Shown: in pieces, positions 36,698 to 42,369 of the stretch
Position numbering within the stretch: position 1 is the first letter of the stretch
Layout of the letters: each line of letters opens with the position of its first letter
IMG/VR virus record: IMGVR_UViG_3300029286_000095
Coordinates: 1 to 42,369 of that record
Length of the DNA stretch: 42,369 nucleotides
Strand: one strand, 5' to 3'
From: a virus
The notes under the pieces: generated by a model
Database searches by the model: none
The model's input: only the letters and a program-made list of their open reading frames with translations
What the model was told of the DNA's origin: nothing
Translations under genes and position numbers: made by a program

Positions 36698-38350
36698 ATG
36701 GCATACGATCAGATAATCAAAAAGGCGGCTAATAACTCCTACATCGCAGAAGTTATGCTGAGGGATTCCGCCACGGGGCAGGCTAAAACCGGTATAGCTT
36801 ACGGCAGTGTTGCCTATGCCTATTGGCGTGAGGGAGCATCGACTGGAGCAAATGGAACTGCCGTTACGATGACCAAAGGAACCTATGCAGATCACGGTTG
36901 GGTGGAAGTCGATGCAACCAACCAAAAGGGCGTATATCAGTTTGGAGTCCCAGATGCAGCATTGGCAACGGGGGCAAATGCGGTTACGATCAACTTTTAC
37001 GTGACCGGGTGTATTGATGCTCGGATTCGTATATTACTTGTGGATATCGACATTAGGGATGCAGCCGATTTAGGGCTGACTAACCTTGATGCAGCTATAT
37101 CCACAGTAGCAACCCAGACCAGCGTAAATACCATTGACGGAATTGTTGATGATATTCTCACAGACACCGGCACGACAATCCCAGGCACGATTACCACGAT
37201 GCAGGGGAATGTTACGGACATATTAACCGACACTGGCACAACATTGGACGCTCTAATCAAAGACATTCCAACAGTCGCAGAATTCGAGGCCAGAACCCGT
37301 GTTGCAGCAGAATACGCACTGACAACCACTCTGATGAACCTCCACGCTGATTATGCAGCAGCCAAGACAGCGGCCACACAAGCTAGTGTGAACGATATAC
37401 CGACTGTTGCAGAGTTTGAAGCAAGAACGATAGTTTCAGCCAATTATGCGCTTGAGGCTACCCTCACAACCATAGATGGGCTGATTGATTCCATCCTTGC
37501 AGATACCAACGAATTGCAGACTGATTGGGTTAACTCGGGTAGATTGGATGCTCTTATTGATGCTATCAAGGCCAAAACCGATTTAATACCAGCATCACCC
37601 GCAGCCGTTGGTAGTGCGATGACGGTTAGTGACAAAACAGGATTTAGTCTATCTTCTGCAGGTATTCAGGCAGTTTGGGAATACTCCACACGGACAGTAT
37701 CATCATTCGGCACATTAATTGCAGATACGTGGGGTGCACTAACATCAGCACTTACCGGAGCCGGTAGCATAGGTAAACTCTTAGTCGATAATGTGGACGG
37801 CAAAATATCTGAGATAAGTGGTGGAACCGGGCTCACAGCACAGGAAACCCGCGATGCCATGAAACTGGCACCATCAGCAGGGGCGGCGGCGGCTGATTCG
37901 ATTGATGATAAGATTGACAATATTTCGGTCACAATGTCCGAACAGGATAAGACAGACATTGCGAGTGATACTGCCAATAGTGTTATCGCAGGTTTAGCAG
38001 GTCAAACCATCGTTGTCAGATCCCCTTTAATTTCAGCAGGCACAATTCAGATCGTCAAAGGCGATACTTACAATCCGGATAGAACTAATCGCAGAATACG
38101 ATTTGAGGTCACAAATGCTTCAGACCTTACAGGGGCAACCGTCACTTTTGAGTGGACTGGTACAGGAACCGCAACTTGTGAAGTTACTGATGCCGGGCAA
38201 GCCACACAAATAATTGACGTTCCTTTGTCTGCAGCAAATACATTGGCAATGCAAAATGGAACATTCAAGATTTATGCAACATGGGAAACACCCGTGGATG
38301 TTGAAACTATCATTTTTGGGATGATAGCCATAACCGGAACTGTGTTGTAA
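36698..38350 (+). CDS. Fibre-like structural protein with coiled-coil repeats
   Basis: A 550-residue protein. Residues ~1-115 form a beta-rich N-terminal domain (IAEVMLRDSATGQAKTGIAY; VYQFGVPDAALA) like the head- or tail-attachment domains of fibres. Residues ~115-300 contain repeating helical segments (VDDILTDTGTTIPGTITTMQ and VTDILTDTGTTLDALI; two copies of DIPTVAEFEART). A short segment GIQAVWEYSTRTVSSFGTL recurs in many phage structural proteins. Residues ~450-550 look like an immunoglobulin-like beta domain. Overall an elongated trimeric fibre is likely. Exact attachment point is unknown. Confidence 0.55.
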   Translation: MAYDQIIKKAANNSYIAEVMLRDSATGQAKTGIAYGSVAYAYWREGASTGANGTAVTMTKGTYADHGWVEVDATNQKGVYQFGVPDAALATGANAVTINFYVTGCIDARIRILLVDIDIRDAADLGLTNLDAAISTVATQTSVNTIDGIVDDILTDTGTTIPGTITTMQGNVTDILTDTGTTLDALIKDIPTVAEFEARTRVAAEYALTTTLMNLHADYAAAKTAATQASVNDIPTVAEFEARTIVSANYALEATLTTIDGLIDSILADTNELQTDWVNSGRLDALIDAIKAKTDLIPASPAAVGSAMTVSDKTGFSLSSAGIQAVWEYSTRTVSSFGTLIADTWGALTSALTGAGSIGKLLVDNVDGKISEISGGTGLTAQETRDAMKLAPSAGAAAADSIDDKIDNISVTMSEQDKTDIASDTANSVIAGLAGQTIVVRSPLISAGTIQIVKGDTYNPDRTNRRIRFEVTNASDLTGATVTFEWTGTGTATCEVTDAGQATQIIDVPLSAANTLAMQNGTFKIYATWETPVDVETIIFGMIAITGTVL

Positions 38351-38355
38351 TTATT

Positions 38356-39300
38356 ATGCCAATCCAAACAATGGCAAAAAAGAAAATCAGGATGACAACA
38401 GCGGAACGAATAGAGATATTCCGGCCTAATTTGATGCTTTCCAGACTCGATAACCAGGAAAATAATTTTGTCCAGTCTGCTATGTTCTGGGTTCGACAAC
38501 AGACTGAGAATCTGGCAATTCAGATTATGCAGGGTGCGAAGCCGGATAAATTAACATTGAATCCGCTTGCGGTTAGAAACATGGCCGATGCATTAGCTGC
38601 ATCAATGATTGATACTTATGCGCTTGGTGAGATTTCTTACCAGAATGAATATGTCCAGGCTGAACAGATTCATCAAGCCAAGCTAAACGGAACTTACCAG
38701 AAGAACATCGTGCCATTTGCGAGTGCAAGCGCGAGTGCGAGTCCGTTTACGCCGGAAGTCGGGTTGGATTGGTATAAGGATTATACTTTAAGACTCATTG
38801 GTGTTCACAGCGTGGATGCTCTTGAAAATACCAAGAATACCGTAATCAAGGGCATAGATGAAGGCCTTAACCAAGAGCAAACTATCAGTTTAATCAGGAA
38901 TCAGTTCCCGACTTTTAGCCAACATCGATTAGAGAATATAGCTAGAACAGAGACAGCCAAGATTTACGAACAAGCACGATACCAACAAATGGTTGACGAT
39001 GAAGAAGTTGTCGGTTATGAGTTCTTTGCAATAATGGATAGCCGAACTTCTGACATTTGCAGGAGTCGGGATGGTAAGAAGATATTGAAAGGGCAGGAGC
39101 AAGGTTGGTTGCCTCCCTTGCATTTTGGCTGCCGATCCGTTTTGGCCCCCGTATTCGCCTGGGAGGATGTCCGGTGGGATATGGCCGGAACGGCGGTTGA
39201 TGCTTTGCCAGGATTCGGATCCACACAAATGACTATTCCAGAATCAGCACGAAATAAAATATACATTGCCGGGATACCGGAATTAAGGAGCGTAATATGA
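38356..39300 (+). CDS. Mu gpF-like minor head protein
   Basis: A 314-residue protein; ATG 38356, or 38371 in frame. The C-terminal half has the Mu F domain: LENIARTETAKIYEQARYQQM (about residues 194-214), VVGYEFFAIMDSRTSDICRSRDGKKI (about 222-247, in parts) and PPLHFGCRSVLAPV (about 256-269). These conserved His and Cys positions are typical. The protein is a few copies per head near the portal and assists morphogenesis. In Mu it directly follows the portal gene; here six kilobases of surface-protein genes lie between. Confidence 0.8.
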   Translation: MPIQTMAKKKIRMTTAERIEIFRPNLMLSRLDNQENNFVQSAMFWVRQQTENLAIQIMQGAKPDKLTLNPLAVRNMADALAASMIDTYALGEISYQNEYVQAEQIHQAKLNGTYQKNIVPFASASASASPFTPEVGLDWYKDYTLRLIGVHSVDALENTKNTVIKGIDEGLNQEQTISLIRNQFPTFSQHRLENIARTETAKIYEQARYQQMVDDEEVVGYEFFAIMDSRTSDICRSRDGKKILKGQEQGWLPPLHFGCRSVLAPVFAWEDVRWDMAGTAVDALPGFGSTQMTIPESARNKIYIAGIPELRSVI

Positions 39301-40250
39301 GCGCAGAATCAGCAATTAAATTACAGTTTGACCGGATAGCCAAAGGCCGGCAATCTCAACAAGCAGCATTTGCCACAGGCGATACATTTTGGACTAAAGT
39401 GGATGCAGCTGCTGATATGACTTACGAAAACCGCATTAAAGGCTCGGACATAACAGCACTGGACGTGGCTTTGACTGCAGGTGCGTTTTGGTCTGCACCG
39501 AGTCTTGCACGGTGGGCAAGTCTTCATAACTCCTACTTTCAGGCGGATTTAGCGTTGGCGGCTCCGTTCATTGAGAGCTATTTAGCCTCTAAGGGTTGGC
39601 GAGTGCCCTATGAATTCGCGCAATCCTGGTACGAGGCTACTGGATACCGGATCAACAAGCAGTATGTATTTGGTAAAGGAACGAAAGTTGCAGATGAAGC
39701 TAACCCGACTTCAGCAGGCATGCACTGCTTCCAGACATGGGTTTACACTGGGGCTTCTGGAGTGTTTGCGGTCGTAGATGGGGCGTTAGTCAACTGTATG
39801 AGTCCTGCACTGGTAACATCCACAACTGCAACGCCTGGAGGGTCTGCACACGCTTTGACTCTCACGCTGTCGGACGGCTCGACAACCAAGACAGTAGCTT
39901 TCACACCGGATGCTACCCAGTATGGTCATCAGATAGTAGGCCAACAGGCGATAGGGGCTGCCGGGGCTGCACTGGGGCAGAAAGACATCCCAATGGCGGC
40001 TACTGCACAGTTTGCAGCGTCTAACTATGTTTTGCTGGTTAAGTCAGACTTTTCAGTCCAGGAATTGGTGTATGTTGCGAGTATCACCACAAACACCAAA
40101 TTGGTTGCTACCGACAATCTGATTAATTCGTTCGTGGAGAATGATCTTGTCTTCCCACTTTGCGTGAATGCTGTTAGGCAGGCGGGAACTCTTGCAAACG
40201 ACAAGGCTATAGCCATTTGGGCATGGCCGGATCGGATTATAGCTTTATAA
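39297..40250 (+). CDS. Head-module structural protein, unknown
   Basis: A 317-residue protein with an ATGA overlap with gpF. The first ~130 residues are helical and aromatic (LHNSYFQADLALAAPFIES; QSWYEATGYRINKQYVFG), and the rest is beta-rich with Thr/Ser repeats (LTLTLSDGSTTKTVAFTPDA). It lies between gpF and the protease, a position without a fixed Mu counterpart. It may be a minor capsid or vertex protein. Family not recognised. Confidence 0.55.
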   Translation: MSAESAIKLQFDRIAKGRQSQQAAFATGDTFWTKVDAAADMTYENRIKGSDITALDVALTAGAFWSAPSLARWASLHNSYFQADLALAAPFIESYLASKGWRVPYEFAQSWYEATGYRINKQYVFGKGTKVADEANPTSAGMHCFQTWVYTGASGVFAVVDGALVNCMSPALVTSTTATPGGSAHALTLTLSDGSTTKTVAFTPDATQYGHQIVGQQAIGAAGAALGQKDIPMAATAQFAASNYVLLVKSDFSVQELVYVASITTNTKLVATDNLINSFVENDLVFPLCVNAVRQAGTLANDKAIAIWAWPDRIIAL

Positions 40251-40264
40251 CTTGGAGGTAAATA

Positions 40265-41440
40265 ATGTCTGAAATAATCGAAAGAACTGCAAAGCTGTTT
40301 GAGGTTGGCAGTTACCCCGACAAAGGAATAGAGATCACAGAAGCCAACTTAGATTCTTTGGTTTCTGGCTTCGCCTCTATTCCCGTCAAAGTTGAGCACT
40401 CCGAAACGCCCTTTGACGGGGCTTTGGGGAATTGCACTAAAGTATGGCGGGATGGAACCGACCTTAAAGGCACGATTGGCTTCTCACCCGAAGCGTGGGG
40501 GCTTATCGATAAAGCCGGGGCACGGAAACTAAGCATCGGTATCAAGAAGGACTTATCAGCACTTACAGAAGTAAGCCTGGTAAAGAACCCGCGTATTGCC
40601 GGTGCTGCTGTTTTTGATGATCGGATAGAGTTGTCCACGGGGGGGCTTGTGGAAGTTATCACGTTCGCGAGTTGGGGCGGTCTGACATCTGATGATATCG
40701 AGACGCAAGCCAAAGCCTTGATACCTGTCAATGCCAAAGATTACTGTTACATCAAAGTCACAGGTGAGAATTATGTGATTGCACGTATTTCTAACTACGA
40801 CCTTGATGTTGAGAAATACATCAAATATCCATTTACCATTGCCAACAAGCTTGTAACTCTTGGTGATGGAGTGGAAGTCAAAGAACAAACCAAGTGGATT
40901 CCGGTTGGCACATCGATGTCAACTGTTAATTCAAATACAGCCGAACCTTCAGGAGGTATAAACATGGCTGACAACAAGAACGGCGCTCCAACTGAGGGGG
41001 CGGTAATTTTCACTGATGAGCAGAAAGCAGAAATCCAGAAGCTTGTTTCCGGTGTTGTAAGTGAGACCGAAGCAAAGTTTTCCGGGGATATTTCTACGCT
41101 CAAGACGGAAAACGAGAAGTTGCGAAAAGCCAACCTGGCAAAAGACGTGCAGTTCAAACTGGATGAACTTAAGCGGGCTGGTAAGCTGACTCCTGCAATG
41201 GAACCAATGGCACGTGAGTTGCTTATGGCGGGCGATTCCACTGTCACTTTCAATGGTGAGCAGACGAACTATTCTGCACTTGTCGAGAAGATGATTTCCG
41301 CGCTTCCTACAAGTGTGAACTTCAATGAGCAGGGTGAAACTACTGGCACGGCAGTGGAATTCTCTCAGGCTGTTATCGATCAGGCTGCAAAGCTCGGAGT
41401 GACACCCGAGAAACTTGCGCAGTTTGCGGAGGGTAAATAA
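40265..41440 (+). CDS. Prohead protease-scaffold fusion, Mu gpI-like
   Basis: A 391-residue protein with GGAGGT at 40254-40259. Residues ~1-125 are the protease: VKVEHSETPFDGALGN (catalytic-type His), TIGFSPEAWG, ARKLSIGI (Ser) and LTEVSLVKNPRI, typical of Mu-like and other prohead proteases that mature the capsid. Residues ~135-225 are an insertion (YCYIKVTGENYVIARISNYD) not usual for the family. Residues ~233-391 are a helical scaffold domain (STLKTENEKLRKANLAKDVQ). An internal start at 40964 gives the scaffold separately, as in Mu I/Z. Active site assignment is by pattern only. Confidence 0.75.
   Translation: MSEIIERTAKLFEVGSYPDKGIEITEANLDSLVSGFASIPVKVEHSETPFDGALGNCTKVWRDGTDLKGTIGFSPEAWGLIDKAGARKLSIGIKKDLSALTEVSLVKNPRIAGAAVFDDRIELSTGGLVEVITFASWGGLTSDDIETQAKALIPVNAKDYCYIKVTGENYVIARISNYDLDVEKYIKYPFTIANKLVTLGDGVEVKEQTKWIPVGTSMSTVNSNTAEPSGGINMADNKNGAPTEGAVIFTDEQKAEIQKLVSGVVSETEAKFSGDISTLKTENEKLRKANLAKDVQFKLDELKRAGKLTPAMEPMARELLMAGDSTVTFNGEQTNYSALVEKMISALPTSVNFNEQGETTGTAVEFSQAVIDQAAKLGVTPEKLAQFAEGK
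40964..41440 (+). CDS. Internal-start scaffold protein, gpZ-like
   Basis: In frame within the protease gene, ATG 40964 has a perfect AGGAGGT (40951-40957) at ideal spacing, which has no reason to be inside a coding region unless used. The product is 158 residues, MADNKNGAPTEGAV followed by a long coiled coil and a C-terminal helical end (VIDQAAKLGVTPEKLAQFAE). Phage Mu (I/Z) and lambda (C/Nu3) make scaffold proteins in just this way. It would guide assembly of the gpT shell and then be removed. Confidence 0.75.
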   Translation: MADNKNGAPTEGAVIFTDEQKAEIQKLVSGVVSETEAKFSGDISTLKTENEKLRKANLAKDVQFKLDELKRAGKLTPAMEPMARELLMAGDSTVTFNGEQTNYSALVEKMISALPTSVNFNEQGETTGTAVEFSQAVIDQAAKLGVTPEKLAQFAEGK

Positions 41441-41442
41441 TT

Positions 41443-41901
41443 ATGGCATTCGCAGCAAGCACGGTTGCACGTGATACCAAGCGGCGTGACGGCAAACTGA
41501 TTCCGTTCAAAATTGATGCTGTCAAGATTGTTAAAGGCTCTTTTGTCAGCATGGATGCTTCAGCGGGTTATGTTACAAGTAGCATCCCTCTCGCGTCCAG
41601 GCCATTCCTGGGCATAGCTTACGAGACGGTGGATAACTCTGCAGGGTCCGCCGGTGACAAGACCATCAGGGTAGAGACTGAGGGTGACTTCGAGGTAACA
41701 TTGGCGGGTTCTTGTGACCAGACCTGTGTTGGCAAAGAGGTATATTGGGATTCCGGTTCATCTGGAAATAGTCAGCTTGTCGTTCTTGCCGATCCGGGAA
41801 CCGGTCCGAAAGTTGGACGGATGACTGAGTTTATAAGCGCGACAAAAGCCAGAATCAGAATCACTGGGTATGCGATGGTCCAGGACAACCAGGCAAGTTA
41901 A
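41443..41901 (+). CDS. Head decoration protein
   Basis: A 152-residue, beta-rich protein lying between the scaffold and the capsid gene, the normal place for decoration (cement) proteins. Its pattern fits the DUF2190/decoration type: KGSFVSMDASAGYVTSSIPL, LGIAYETVDN, IRVETEGDFEVTL and GKEVYWDSGSSGNSQL. Such proteins sit on capsid surfaces and strengthen the shell. A two-base gap separates it from the protease-scaffold gene. The call rests on character and position. Confidence 0.65.
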   Translation: MAFAASTVARDTKRRDGKLIPFKIDAVKIVKGSFVSMDASAGYVTSSIPLASRPFLGIAYETVDNSAGSAGDKTIRVETEGDFEVTLAGSCDQTCVGKEVYWDSGSSGNSQLVVLADPGTGPKVGRMTEFISATKARIRITGYAMVQDNQAS

Positions 41902-41940
41902 CATTAAAGTTAACACAATCACAAGTAATACATAGTTTCT

Positions 41941-41963
41941 AAGCCTCCTGAAAATGGGGGCTT
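41941..41963 (+). other. Hairpin before capsid gene
   Basis: AAGCCTCC (41941-41948) pairs with GGGGGCTT (41956-41963), 8 bp with one G-U, 7-nt loop, followed by TACTATTTT. It could be a weak terminator or an RNA-processing site. With the hairpin at 734-753 it brackets the major capsid gene. Confidence 0.5.
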
Positions 41964-41986
41964 TACTATTTTAAGGAGAATAAATT

Positions 41987-42369
41987 ATGCCACTAACCAG
42001 AGGGGATTTGTCAGCCGGTCTGCTTTTGCCCGGCATTAAGGCAGTATTTTTCGAGACATACAACGCTTACATAAGCGGACAGCCATGGGCAGACCTTGTT
42101 ATGGAGATTGATTCCAATAAGGACTTGGAAACCTATGCATGGCTGGGTGCCGTTCCAAAGATGAAAGAATGGCTCGGTGAGAGAACGGTTGAATCGCTCA
42201 ATCAGAGCAAGTTCACCATCACCAACAAGCTGTATGAATCTACGCTCAGTATTGACCGAACGGCGATTGAAGATGACCTTTATGGCCAGATTCGTATCAA
42301 GATTCAGGGCTTGGCTTATGAGGCTGCTAGGCATACAGAGCAGATGGTGTTCGATATCATCAAAGCTGG
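41987..42369 (+). CDS. Major capsid protein, Mu gpT-like (N-terminal part)
   Basis: The first 127 residues of the capsid gene, which continues at base 151 of the window after the 150-bp overlap. ATG 41987 has AAGGAG (41972-41977). The N-terminus (LLLPGIKAVFFETYNAYIS; WADLVMEIDSNKDLETYAWLG; KMKEWLGERTVESL) is strongly like Mu-type major head subunits. It forms the capsid shell with the decoration protein encoded just before it. Confidence 0.85.
   Translation, partial: MPLTRGDLSAGLLLPGIKAVFFETYNAYISGQPWADLVMEIDSNKDLETYAWLGAVPKMKEWLGERTVESLNQSKFTITNKLYESTLSIDRTAIEDDLYGQIRIKIQGLAYEAARHTEQMVFDIIKA
42220..42369. repeat. Terminal overlap of circular genome, right copy
   Basis: Right-hand copy of bases 1-150, differing at 42229 (G for A) and 42248 (A for G). 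The two copies keep the same capsid reading frame, so the unique genome length is 42,219 bp. Confidence 0.9.

Noticed and set aside
1-42369. Transposable (MuA/MuB-type) Mu-like phage
   Set aside because: Only the head genes are Mu-like. No transposase or target-capture ATPase is present; the recombination genes are an integrase, a Sak4-like ATPase and an ERCC4 nuclease.
1-42369. CRISPR array or anti-CRISPR locus
   Set aside because: No regularly spaced direct repeats of CRISPR size occur. The small Cys-rich proteins could be anything, so an anti-CRISPR label would be unsupported.

Overview
The window is a complete, circularly permuted tailed-phage genome (Caudoviricetes) opened inside the major capsid gene. 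The first 150 bases recur as the last 150 with two differences, so the closed molecule is about 42,219 bp. No rRNA, complete tRNA, CRISPR array, insertion sequence or host housekeeping gene is visible. The host cannot be named. It uses strong AGGAGG-type ribosome binding sites, so it is bacterial. A 21-nt tRNA 3'-end sequence beside the integrase suggests a temperate phage that can target a tRNA gene, probably tRNA-Arg by its acceptor end.

Layout, reading the circle from the packaging genes. 29.3-31.1 kb: small and large terminase. 31.1-32.8 kb: Mu gp29-like portal and a small structural protein. 32.8-38.4 kb: an unusual block of glycan-binding or fibre-like proteins (degenerate polysaccharide-deacetylase fold, beta-helix protein with near-identical 60-bp repeats, coiled-coil fibre). 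38.4-42.4 kb, continuing at 0-2.4 kb: a Mu-type head module (gpF, gpI-like protease with nested scaffold, decoration protein, gpT-like capsid, gp35/gp36/gpG/gp37-like connectors). 2.4-11.8 kb: a non-contractile tail (tube, frameshifted G/GT chaperone, tape measure, hub, large fibre), so the particle is predicted to be a siphovirus. 11.9-13.7 kb: lysis cassette with two membrane proteins, an M23-like endolysin and micro-genes.

13.7-16.4 kb is the lysogeny and control switch: tRNA-derived attP, a very small tyrosine recombinase on the minus strand, divergent promoters with an operator, a small HTH regulator, a ParB-methyltransferase fusion and a possible PD-(D/E)XK nuclease. 16.4-18.6 kb holds small early genes. 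18.6-26.7 kb is replication and recombination: Sak4-like ATPase, DUF669-like ssDNA-binding protein, ERCC4 nuclease, RecD2-like helicase and P4-type primase-helicase, followed by a large purine/pyrimidine inverted-repeat element. 26.7-29.2 kb is regulatory and accessory: a structured non-coding region, an HTH protein, and a promoter-genes-terminator cassette flanked by a duplicated terminator/leader.

The strongest non-textbook signals are: a canonical -1 frameshift signal (A AAA AAC plus stem) in the tail chaperone; the competing 9-bp C-rich/G-rich repeats after the primase; the moron-like cassette bounded by ~69-bp imperfect direct repeats whose two genes share a leader motif; a compact three-way-junction sequence between two fibre genes; and the 60-bp repeats that differ mainly at two codons. 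All function assignments come from reading motifs by eye; no database search was run.
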